From assembly GCA_002344005.1 (NCBI GenBank), contig DDTD01000029.1, forward strand, positions 1 to 5,682: DNA of 5,682 nt. The letters run 5' to 3'. The notes under the pieces are model-generated. The model saw only the letters and a list, made by a program, of their open reading frames with translations. It did no database searches and was not told where the DNA came from. This stretch comes from Ignavibacteria bacterium UBA2373. GTDB taxonomy: Bacteria; Bacteroidota; Ignavibacteria; Kapaibacteriales; UBA961. The position numbers and the translations under genes are program-made. This document shows positions 1 through 5,634 of the stretch, one piece after another; position 1 is the first letter of the stretch, and the number at the start of each line of letters is the position of its first letter.

Positions 1-1
1 C

Positions 2-112
2 CTCAATACTGAGGAAGTCGTTATAAAGATAGCGTATAACCCAAAGAGCCATTTTATGAATATGGTACAGAGTTTATGCTGTATCATCGCGGGAGGCTTA
101 AAAGGTATGTAA
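2..112 (+). CDS. Possible 3' end of a gene running in from the left edge; product unknown
   Basis: Frame 2 of the plus strand is open from the window edge to a TAA at 110-112, giving about 36 residues that end in IIAGGLKGM. The other two plus frames stop within the first 24 bases. About 26 of 36 codons begin with a purine, which is the usual coding bias. The antisense reading over the same bases (minus strand from an ATG at 52, beginning MALWVIRYLYNDF) shows less of this bias. The stop lies 45 bases from the stop of the minus-strand gene at 158, so the two genes would be convergent. I do not recognise the tail and assign no function. The stretch is short enough to be open by chance. Confidence 0.33.
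   Translation, partial: LNTEEVVIKIAYNPKSHFMNMVQSLCCIIAGGLKGM
62..87. other. Inverted repeat (9-bp stem, 8-base loop)
   Basis: ATGGTACAG at 62-70 pairs with CTGTATCAT at 79-87, with one G-U pair. It lies about 70 bases beyond the stop of the minus-strand DUF6265-YCII gene and could help end that transcript. No T-run follows it on either strand, so it is not a classical intrinsic terminator. It also falls inside the possible partial reading frame at 2-112, where it would simply be coding sequence. Confidence 0.3.
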
Positions 113-157
113 AGTATATAGGAATTGTATATTTCCAAGAGTAAATACACCACATCG

Positions 158-1021
158 CTACGGCTTTGCTTTCCAGATTTTATCGGAAAATGGCAAATAT
201 TCCGGTAATGCCGCAGAGCCATACCAAGAGAATAATTCCATATCCAATAATCCTTCTTTGATGGCGGCATCATGTTCCAAGACTTGCTTTGCTTCACTAA
301 AATCACTGACATTGAGTATAAAAATTCCACGATAGGTTTTATCATTTTTTGTCAGAGGTCCGGCAACAATCATTTTGCCTTCTTTCACAAGTCGATTAAT
401 ATTATCAAGATGACCTCGGAAGCACTGTGAAATAAAATCTTTGTCCTCCGATTGATTGCTGCCTGTTTTAAGAATAACAAGCACATATTTTTTCATACCA
501 TAATCATCAGCATTTAATTTTTCTGCCAACTTCGCATCATAATTGGGGTTTGTATTCATTGTATCTTTCTGAATATTTTTTGCTACTTGTTTTTCAAGAA
601 TATAAGAAAATCCTTTTTTCTTTCCATCGGAAACACGCACCAAAATTTGTGTTGCAGATTTTGGTATATATTCTATTTTTTTGGGGAAATCATGGGCTGG
701 ATTTTCAAAAGAAAAAATGCTGTCCGATTGCACAAGAGTAAACGGTATCCCATTACCATTATTTTGGTTAATAACATGAGCAATATACGTGATACTGTCC
801 TTACCAGAGCGTAGTTCCATATATTCGGATATTCTTAACTGACCATTGACAGTGCTGTACGATATTCCTTTCATCATTTCTTTATTAAGGACATCCCAAT
901 GTTCATATTTTTCTTTGTTTTGAATTTTCCATGTGCCTTGTAAAAAACCAAGCATTGTTAATTGAGCAGAAGCACAATGCGTCAGCAGGACGAATAGTGT
1001 ACTAAAAAAAACAGATTTCAT
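158..1021 (-). CDS. Exported DUF6265 domain - YCII-like domain fusion protein
   Basis: A 287-residue protein of unknown exact role. Residues 1-19 look like a Sec signal peptide: K2, a hydrophobic core FFSTLFVLL, then a cleavage site after ASA, before Q20. The lipobox position has His before Cys16, so a lipoprotein is unlikely. Residues about 24-145 match DUF6265, a lipocalin-like beta domain: GTWKIQ, EHWD and the signature FENPAHDFP at 106-113. Residues about 178-270 match the YCII family: GHLDNINRLVKEGKMIVAGP with His204, then HDAAIKEGLL with Asp251, the His/Asp pair typical of the family. YCII domains are ferredoxin-like folds, suspected of enzymatic roles but mostly uncharacterised. The start at 1021 is chosen because AAGGTGA lies just upstream on the minus strand and the signal peptide begins there; the frame is open to 1096 but those 25 residues add nothing recognisable. 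The gene is divergent from oxyR. A link to oxidative stress is only an inference from that position. Confidence 0.85.
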   Translation of the reverse strand: MKSVFFSTLFVLLTHCASAQLTMLGFLQGTWKIQNKEKYEHWDVLNKEMMKGISYSTVNGQLRISEYMELRSGKDSITYIAHVINQNNGNGIPFTLVQSDSIFSFENPAHDFPKKIEYIPKSATQILVRVSDGKKKGFSYILEKQVAKNIQKDTMNTNPNYDAKLAEKLNADDYGMKKYVLVILKTGSNQSEDKDFISQCFRGHLDNINRLVKEGKMIVAGPLTKNDKTYRGIFILNVSDFSEAKQVLEHDAAIKEGLLDMELFSWYGSAALPEYLPFSDKIWKAKP

Positions 1022-1089
1022 ACATTCACCTTGGAAAATTATTACACAACAAAAGACAGAAATGGGAATATCATGATGGAAGTGATACG

Positions 1090-1184
1090 TTTGCACTGTT
1101 CAACCATGACGGATAACTTTTCTGTATTTGCTCAAAAGTACTACATTTTTGCAATACCCGGGTACTTAATTTTGCTACTGTTCA
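1090..1184. repeat. Near-direct repeat TTTGC(T)ACTGTTCA, two copies 82 bases apart
   Basis: Copy one is TTTGCACTGTTCA at 1090-1102 and copy two is TTTGCTACTGTTCA at 1171-1184. They differ by one inserted T. Both lie upstream of oxyR in the divergent control region. Copy two forms the left part of the 14-base palindrome at 1176-1189, while copy one lacks the mirror half. This would suit a strong and a weak site for a DNA-binding protein, but that is inference. A chance match in AT-rich DNA is possible. Confidence 0.4.
1155..1164. promoter_or_regulatory. Perfect 10-base palindrome TACCCGGGTA
   Basis: TACCCGGGTA is self-complementary and unusually GC-rich for this AT-rich intergenic region. It lies between the two copies of the TTTGC(T)ACTGTTCA element. 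It may be an operator half of a divergent control region, but no known regulator site is recognised. Confidence 0.25.
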
Positions 1185-1189
1185 CAGTA
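1176..1189. promoter_or_regulatory. Interrupted palindrome TACTGT-TC-ACAGTA, candidate operator
   Basis: Six-base perfect arms flank a two-base centre, 135 bases before the oxyR start. LysR-type regulators often control themselves and a divergent gene through dyad sites in the shared region. The sequence does not match the ATAG/CTAT quarter-sites known for enterobacterial OxyR, so which protein would bind is open. Confidence 0.33.
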
Positions 1190-1324
1190 ATGAATGCATT
1201 TTTTACACAGAGAGTGCCACAGCCGATGCAATCTCCATGCACACAAGACCATTCATCTCTACCCATTGATGAAACTTTTTTTATCAACAATCCGGTAAAT
1301 TTGCCATTATTTTCAGAAAAATCT

Positions 1325-2260
1325 ATGACAGCACAGCAACTTGAATATATCGTAGCCTTGGACACTCACCGTCATTTTGTGACAGCGGCAGCGGCTTGTT
1401 ATGTGACACAATCCACTCTCAGCGCGCAAATCCACAAATTGGAACAGGAGCTGAACACTATACTCTTTGACCGCAGTCGCCAACCGGTGGTGCCGACAGC
1501 AGCCGGCACACTTATTATTGAACAAGCACGTGTAGCTTTGCGTGAATTGCGCAAAATCAATGATATAGTCGCCGAACAAAGCAGTGTTATTCGCGGCACA
1601 CTTTCGCTCGGCATTATTCCCACGCTTGCTCCGTATATACTCGGCTTATTTTTAGAACAATTCCGCTCTCGATATCCCGAAGTGCAGGTACAAATCGAAG
1701 AAGAAACCACCTCCGCCATTGTCCGTAAGCTCAAACATGATCAATTAGATTGCGCTTTACTTGCCACTCCCTTAGGCGAACCATCCTTGATGGAGGATCA
1801 TGTCTTTACCGAACCTTTTGTTGTCTATATGGCACAATCGCATCCATTGCTGAATCTATCGGCAATATCGCCACAACTTCTCCAAAATGAAGAACTTGTC
1901 GTATTAACTGAAGCACATTGTTTTGGTGGTCAGATGCTCAATGTTTGCAATAGAACTGATGACAGAAAAGTAGCATTCAAAGCAGGCAGTATAGAAACGC
2001 TGAAATGTCTGACCGATATAGGCAAATGCGCCACATTATTGCCGGAACTTTCTGTATCTGCCCTCACTGACGATGAATTGTTGCGTGTACGCCCTTTTAC
2101 TGTCCCGACTCCGGCACGCACTATTTCTGTGGTCTATCATCGCAGTATGGTCAAAAGAAACATTATTGAGCAATTGCAAAACGTTATACGTGAATATGTA
2201 CCGCAAGAATGGCTCAATCCGCAGACCATGCATGCAGTGCCATTACGCCATCAATCATAA
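1325..2260 (+). CDS. oxyR: Peroxide-sensing LysR-type transcriptional regulator OxyR
   Basis: A 311-residue redox-sensing regulator that activates peroxide-defence genes when H2O2 oxidises its cysteine pair. Residues 1-60 form the winged helix-turn-helix (QLEYIVALDTHRHFVTAAAA, then TQSTLSAQIHKLE, then FDR and PTAAG). A linker helix follows to about 88, and the LysR substrate-binding-like domain spans about 90-300. With the start at 1325, the sensing cysteines fall at Cys199 and Cys208 in EAHCFGGQMLNVC, the same numbers and the same nine-residue spacing as E. coli OxyR. Thr100 (IPT), Thr129 and His198 of the peroxide pocket are also present, and Arg265 (ARTISVVY) aligns with the conserved arginine. 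The frame is open upstream to 1031, but a 409-residue protein would be far too long for the family. The Shine-Dalgarno is weak, with only a purine-rich AGAAAAA before the ATG. The gene is divergent from the DUF6265-YCII gene and 70 bases from recO. Confidence 0.95.
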   Translation: MTAQQLEYIVALDTHRHFVTAAAACYVTQSTLSAQIHKLEQELNTILFDRSRQPVVPTAAGTLIIEQARVALRELRKINDIVAEQSSVIRGTLSLGIIPTLAPYILGLFLEQFRSRYPEVQVQIEEETTSAIVRKLKHDQLDCALLATPLGEPSLMEDHVFTEPFVVYMAQSHPLLNLSAISPQLLQNEELVVLTEAHCFGGQMLNVCNRTDDRKVAFKAGSIETLKCLTDIGKCATLLPELSVSALTDDELLRVRPFTVPTPARTISVVYHRSMVKRNIIEQLQNVIREYVPQEWLNPQTMHAVPLRHQS

Positions 2261-2330
2261 GCCCGAACATCGGTACGTAGCATAAAAATTCGTAGTTTGC
2301 GCTTATCAATTTATTACAAACCCTATTCCG
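2261..2330. other. Intergenic gap oxyR-recO
   Basis: This 70-base gap shows no terminator-like hairpin with a T-run and no convincing promoter. It holds a short direct repeat of CGTAG at 2276-2280 and 2291-2295. The absence of a terminator leaves open that recO is read from the oxyR transcript. No clear Shine-Dalgarno precedes the recO ATG. Confidence 0.45.
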
Positions 2331-3116
2331 ATGATTATTACAACGGAAGCTATCATTCTTCACAGCAGAAAATACAGCGATACCAGCAAAATACTTGTTG
2401 CCTTCACGCGCGATGAAGGGAAAGTTTCGCTTATTGCCAAAGGGGCACGCAATCCGAAAAGCAAATTCGGCGGATGTCTTGAACCCTTATCTTTCAGTTC
2501 ATTAACCATTTATAAAAAAGCGAATAAGGAATTGCATACGCTGGGCAAAGCCGAAATTATTACACCTTTGCGTCGTTTAACAGCGGACTATGATAAATTA
2601 ACCACAGCATTATCCATTGCGGAAGCCGTTAATCTTACACAGATGAATGAAACGCCGCACAAAGAATTATTCGATACTATGTCTGCCGTGCTGTCCGCAC
2701 TCAATGATGCCGACGACAATAATTTTTCCCATATTATTTGGTTTCAATTGCGGCTGGCGGCTCTGATGGGATTTATGGTGGAAATGGAAGAATTTGTGGA
2801 TACAGGAATGCCTATTATTGCCGAACCTCATGAAGAATATATTGTTTCCATAGCAAATGGAGGGGTGCTTTCTGCCGAAACATCACGGTATGCGGCAGGG
2901 TATCGGCTTACGGCACAAGAGTTGCAGATATTGAGCAATCTTTGGGCGATTGATGTGTCTATGGTACACACTATTGCTCTTCAGGATAATGAAAAAGCAC
3001 GATTAACCGATTTTATGACACAGTATTTCAGTTTTCATTTGGACAAACGCGTTCATTATAAATCACGGCATCTTCATACAGATAATGTCCTCACTTCTTT
3101 ATTGGCTACACCATGA
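2331..3116 (+). CDS. recO: DNA repair protein RecO
   Basis: A 261-residue recombination mediator of the RecF pathway. It works with RecR (and RecF) to load RecA onto SSB-coated single-stranded DNA at gaps and breaks, and anneals complementary strands. Residues about 1-80 are the N-terminal OB fold: IITTEAIILHSRKYSDTSKI, then FTRDEGKVSLIAKGARNPKSKF and EPLSFSSLTIYKK. A helical C-terminal domain follows, ending in FHLDKRVHYKSRH. Length is normal for RecO. The protein has only one cysteine (Cys49), so the four-cysteine zinc site found in many RecO proteins is missing; where it would sit (about 155-185) only the NGGVLSAETS segment remains, with cysteines replaced. Zinc-less RecO forms are known, E. 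coli among them. The stop overlaps the next start by ATGA at 3113-3116, indicating translational coupling. Confidence 0.93.
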   Translation: MIITTEAIILHSRKYSDTSKILVAFTRDEGKVSLIAKGARNPKSKFGGCLEPLSFSSLTIYKKANKELHTLGKAEIITPLRRLTADYDKLTTALSIAEAVNLTQMNETPHKELFDTMSAVLSALNDADDNNFSHIIWFQLRLAALMGFMVEMEEFVDTGMPIIAEPHEEYIVSIANGGVLSAETSRYAAGYRLTAQELQILSNLWAIDVSMVHTIALQDNEKARLTDFMTQYFSFHLDKRVHYKSRHLHTDNVLTSLLATP

Positions 3117-4429
3117 TTCTTGATATACTTATCACATTGTTTTTGGTGTTGTTGAATGGCTTTTTTGTGGCAGCCGAATTTGCCATAGTCAAAGTCAGAT
3201 TATCGCAAATTGAACTCATCGCAAGAGCGGGTAATCCTTTTGCGCCAATGGCAAAAAAAATTGTCGAACATTTGGATGCATATCTGTCTGCCACCCAATT
3301 GGGCATCACCTTAGCCAGCTTGGGACTCGGCTGGGTTGGGGAACCGGTCGTTGCTAAAGCAATTGGGGAAATGCTCCATGCTTTCGGAATGAGATTAGAC
3401 CCTGATACACTTCATAAAATTGCCGTGCCCATCGCATTTGCCATCATCACCGTATTACATATTGTGCTCGGCGAACTTGCCCCCAAATCGCTTGCAATCC
3501 AAAGACCCGAGACAGTCACATTAGCGACAAGTATTCCGCTTCGATTTTTTTACATAGTGTTCAAACCGTTTATTTGGTCTCTTAACTCTATCGCCAACCG
3601 CTTGCTAAAGCTGATAGGTATAGAGCCCGGATTAGAACAAGAATTACACAGTGCCGAGGAAATTCGCTATCTCATCGAAGAAAGCAGTAAAGGCGGCATT
3701 ATGGAAATATCAGAAACGGAATTAATCAGTAATGTCTTTGATTTTGGCGAGACAACGGCTTCAAGCATTATGGTGCCACGCGGTAATATGTGCGCCATTG
3801 ATATAGGATTATCGGGTGAGCAAATGTTTGCAAAAGTCTTGGAAGAAGGATATTCTCGTATGCCTGTCTATCAAGGAAGTATTGATAATATTTTGGGCGT
3901 GGTCTATGCTAAAGATTTAGTCATGCTCATGAGTTATCGCAATCTTATTGTTATTCAAGATATTATGCGTCCTGCGTTTTTTGTGCAAGAAAGCGACAAA
4001 ATAAAATCTATTTTACGGGAAATGCAAAGACGGAAAGTCCATTTAGCCATAGTCACCGATGAATTTGGCGGCACAGCCGGCATTATCACCTTAGAAAATA
4101 TTATGGAAGAATTAGTCGGTGATATTCAAGATGAATATGATGAAGAAAAACCCGATATTGTGAAAAAAAGTGATACGGAATGGAAAGTCGAATCCACGGT
4201 TTCCATTGCCGATATTAATGATCGTCTGCCTTTTCCATTACCGGAAAGCGATGAATATGAAACAGTGGGAGGATTGCTCAATAAAACTGCCGGATATATT
4301 CCCGAAGAACAGGAAATATTCAAACTTGGTGATTATGAAGCAATAATTACCCGACGCACCAAAAGAAGAGTCGAGCAAATTAAATTAAAACTCATAAAAA
4401 AAATTCCCGAAGACCAATCGAGTCAATAA
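3113..4429 (+). CDS. DUF21 / CBS-pair / CorC-HlyC domain membrane protein (hemolysin family, CNNM-like)
   Basis: A 438-residue inner-membrane protein of the CNNM/CorC superfamily, whose members are linked to Mg2+ (and Co2+) efflux; the hemolysin name is historical. Residues 1-175 form the DUF21 transmembrane domain. It has a helix at 2-25 (NGFFVAAEFAIVKVR), a helix about 58-84 (ATQLGITLASLGLGWVGEP), a helix about 103-122 leading into the signature GELAPKSLAIQRPE, and a segment about 138-168. Two CBS domains follow at about 216-275 (IMVPRGNM, YSRMPVYQGSIDNILGVVYAKDL) and 282-340 (VTDEFGGTAGIITLENIMEELVGDIQDE), where adenine nucleotides may bind. The CorC_HlyC transporter-associated domain covers about 352-430. 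The start ATG overlaps the recO stop. GldE, a gliding and secretion factor in Bacteroidota, belongs to the same family; sequence alone cannot separate it from an ion transporter, and no other gld gene is in the window. No symbol is assigned. Confidence 0.92.
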   Translation: MILDILITLFLVLLNGFFVAAEFAIVKVRLSQIELIARAGNPFAPMAKKIVEHLDAYLSATQLGITLASLGLGWVGEPVVAKAIGEMLHAFGMRLDPDTLHKIAVPIAFAIITVLHIVLGELAPKSLAIQRPETVTLATSIPLRFFYIVFKPFIWSLNSIANRLLKLIGIEPGLEQELHSAEEIRYLIEESSKGGIMEISETELISNVFDFGETTASSIMVPRGNMCAIDIGLSGEQMFAKVLEEGYSRMPVYQGSIDNILGVVYAKDLVMLMSYRNLIVIQDIMRPAFFVQESDKIKSILREMQRRKVHLAIVTDEFGGTAGIITLENIMEELVGDIQDEYDEEKPDIVKKSDTEWKVESTVSIADINDRLPFPLPESDEYETVGGLLNKTAGYIPEEQEIFKLGDYEAIITRRTKRRVEQIKLKLIKKIPEDQSSQ

Positions 4430-4448
4430 TTTTTTACTATAGGTCATT

Positions 4449-5102
4449 ATGCCATTTATTATAGCAATCGTTTCATATATATTGGGCGCCATTCCTACTG
4501 CATATATTGTAGTGCATTATTTTCACGGTAAAGATATTCGCAAAGAAGGGACAGGAAATGTTGGTGCACGAAATGCCTATGATATTACGGGAAATACATG
4601 GCTTGGAATTATTATTGCCATTGTTGATATGCTCAAAGGATATGGAGCCGTGAGTATAGCCCACGCACTCTTACCAAATGATTTTATTGCTGCGGGTATT
4701 GCGGCTTCTTTAGCATTAATTGGTCATAATTTTAATATATTTTTACGCGGAAAAGGCGGCAGAGGTCTCGCCACGGCAGCGGGTATTTCTCTTGCCATAA
4801 ACCCTTTGTGGCTATTGATTTGGTGTGTAATGTATCTTACAGGATATTATGTTATCAGACGGAATGTTCATGTGGGAGCAATGACAGGCACATTAGGATT
4901 GGCATTACTTATTTATACCACACCCCCGCAATTAATTTCGATGATGATGCTTATTCCTTATACGGATATGAATGGTATGCCCTTTCCTACCATGACACAA
5001 CATACGATTTTAGTACTTTTTTTATGTTTTCAGATTTTTTTGCGTCATTTGCAACCTATACGTGAAGTTATCTTGAATTGGAACACCGATTCAAAAGAGT
5101 GA
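4449..5102 (+). CDS. plsY: Glycerol-3-phosphate acyltransferase PlsY (divergent motifs)
   Basis: A 217-residue polytopic inner-membrane enzyme that transfers an acyl group from acyl-phosphate (made by PlsX) to glycerol 3-phosphate, giving lysophosphatidic acid, the first step of phospholipid synthesis. Visible are YILGAIPTAYIV at the N-terminus, motif 1 as GTGNVGARN (34-42, usually GSGNxGATN), DMLKG (60-64), and motif 2 as GHNFNIFLRGKGGRGLAT (92-109). In motif 2 the usual GHxxPxF and GGKGVAT carry Asn for Pro (position 96) and Arg for Lys (position 105). About five membrane segments are apparent. The C-terminal motif 3 is poorly kept (LRHLQPIREVIL, against the usual RHxxNIxRLxxGxE). Residues 160-183 form an unusual loop with MMMLIP and MNGMPFP. 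It starts 19 bases after the CBS-domain gene, with AGGT seven bases before the ATG, so it is probably in the recO transcription unit. Family membership is clear; full activity is inferred. Confidence 0.9.
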   Translation: MPFIIAIVSYILGAIPTAYIVVHYFHGKDIRKEGTGNVGARNAYDITGNTWLGIIIAIVDMLKGYGAVSIAHALLPNDFIAAGIAASLALIGHNFNIFLRGKGGRGLATAAGISLAINPLWLLIWCVMYLTGYYVIRRNVHVGAMTGTLGLALLIYTTPPQLISMMMLIPYTDMNGMPFPTMTQHTILVLFLCFQIFLRHLQPIREVILNWNTDSKE

Positions 5103-5137
5103 TATATTCTTAATATGCAAAAGGTTAAGCTATTGTT

Positions 5138-5166
5138 TTGACATCTGTATTTCATATTCTTATACA
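5138..5166 (+). promoter_or_regulatory. Candidate sigma70-like promoter for the sorting-tail gene
   Basis: TTGACA at 5138-5143 is a perfect -35 box. Seventeen bases later comes TATACA at 5161-5166, matching four of six -10 positions. It would start transcription near 5173 and give a leader of about 170 bases before the gene at 5344. Bacteroidota proper mostly use a different consensus (TTTG / TAnnTTTG), so activity depends on the lineage. Confidence 0.45.
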
Positions 5167-5215
5167 TCAAAAAAATCACAACAATCACTGTAATTAATGC
5201 ATTCCCCCTTTCAAG

Positions 5216-5246
5216 TACAAAAATTTGTATTGTAACACTTTTTTTT
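5216..5246 (+). terminator. Weak terminator-like palindrome with T-run
   Basis: TACAAAAATTTGTA at 5216-5229 has six-base arms around AA. TACAA (5216-5220) can alternatively pair with TTGTA at 5230-5234. A run of eight T lies at 5239-5246. It could end the recO-plsY transcript, but the stem is AT-only and lies downstream of the candidate promoter at 5138, which would make it an attenuator-like site instead. Low confidence. Confidence 0.22.
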
Positions 5247-5343
5247 GTAAGTTGCACAAGATTGTACGAACATGCGTGTAAAAGTCGTATCATCTGTCAT
5301 CTTCGTACCTCATACAAACTTATATTCTATCTTCGGAGACAAT

Positions 5344-5574
5344 ATGAAAACAACAGCACTCTTACCATACAGAACATATAGCATCGGCACTTGTTCTACG
5401 GAGATATTCTTAACCGATATTATGGGACGGAATATTGTTCATGAACGCTTTGATATAAGCAAGGGTGTGCATCATTATATGTATGCAACCGAGAATTTAT
5501 TGAGCGGTAATTATTTCCTTTCCATCAATATACTCAATAAACGCTATACCTATCCACTCTCAATTATTAAATAA
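5344..5574 (+). CDS. Small protein resembling a type IX secretion C-terminal sorting domain
   Basis: A 76-residue protein. Residues about 19-76 follow the pattern of the type A sorting tail (Por secretion tail) of FCB-group secreted proteins: TEIFLTDIMGRNI as the beta strand with D-x-x-GR, then DISKGVHHYMY, then ENLLSGNYFLSINI (compare the usual L-x-SGxYxLxI), then RYTYPLSIIK at the end. In full proteins this tail follows a large passenger and directs export and cell-surface attachment; here there is no passenger and no complete signal peptide, only MKTTALLPYR. The start at 5344 is chosen for GGAG five bases upstream; an in-frame ATG at 5272 would add 24 residues without a signal peptide. It could be an internally deleted remnant of a secreted protein, or a genuine stand-alone small protein. 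The family match is by pattern, not by search. Confidence 0.62.
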   Translation: MKTTALLPYRTYSIGTCSTEIFLTDIMGRNIVHERFDISKGVHHYMYATENLLSGNYFLSINILNKRYTYPLSIIK

Positions 5575-5588
5575 GTAATACTTATTCA

Positions 5589-5615
5589 CTCCGACCGGCA
5601 TAGTGTCGGTCGGAG
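5589..5615 (+). terminator. Strong GC-rich hairpin, likely terminator or intercistronic stem-loop
   Basis: CTCCGACCG at 5589-5597 pairs perfectly with CGGTCGGAG at 5607-5615. The stem extends inward by G-U, C-G and A-T pairs to a TAG triloop at 5601-5603, giving up to 12 pairs. It starts 14 bases after the stop at 5574. Only ATTATTT follows, so the T-tract is weak, and termination may be partial or the hairpin may protect the upstream message. It lies just before the ribosome binding site of the next gene. Confidence 0.6.
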
Positions 5616-5634
5616 ATTATTTCCGGAGATTGCT

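Larger units (their letters stand above)
1022..1324. promoter_or_regulatory. Divergent intergenic region between the DUF6265-YCII gene and oxyR
   Basis: These 303 bases must hold the promoters for both flanking genes. I cannot pick a convincing -35/-10 pair on either strand. A weak Bacteroidota-style candidate toward oxyR is TTTG at 1090-1093 with TAACTTTT at 1114-1121 (consensus TTTG ... TAnnTTTG). The region holds a repeated element, two palindromes (listed separately) and an inverted repeat AAGTAC (1136-1141) / GTACTT (1162-1167). The oxyR frame runs through it without a stop from 1031, but OxyR family length and the sensing-cysteine positions argue that it is not translated. Confidence 0.6.
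5103..5343. other. AT-rich intergenic region after plsY
   Basis: These 241 bases hold no supportable gene. They contain a sigma70-like promoter candidate (5138-5166), a TACAAA-AA-TTTGTA palindrome followed by an eight-T run (5216-5246), and a Shine-Dalgarno GGAG at 5335-5338 for the next gene. An in-frame ATG at 5272 could extend that gene by 24 residues. A very weak AT-only hairpin (5104-5116) follows the plsY stop. Confidence 0.5.

Noticed and set aside
1..52. Minus-strand partial gene starting at 52 (MALWVIRYLYNDF...)
   Set aside because: No ribosome binding site, weak purine-first bias and a competing plus-strand frame in the same register.
550..814. Two plus-strand open frames opposite the DUF6265-YCII gene
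   Set aside because: They are antisense to a well-supported coding region, have low-complexity Phe/Lys-rich translations, and match no family pattern.
1031..1324. N-terminal extension of OxyR to 409 residues with a membrane segment
   Set aside because: OxyR proteins are about 305-315 residues with the helix-turn-helix at the very N-terminus, and the start at 1325 reproduces the Cys199/Cys208 numbering. Kept only as a finding.
1022..1324. Classical OxyR binding site (ATAG/CTAT quarter-sites)
   Set aside because: I looked for four spaced ATAG/CTAT-type elements and did not find a convincing set.
3113..4429. Calling the CBS-domain gene gldE
   Set aside because: GldE is in the same family, but no gliding or secretion gene is beside it and the neighbours are housekeeping genes. 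The general family name is safer.
4808..5293. Plus-strand frame inside plsY and a minus-strand frame over its 3' end and the intergenic region
   Set aside because: The first is a shifted shadow of plsY. The second is Leu/Ile/Val-rich AT-driven sequence with no recognisable domain.
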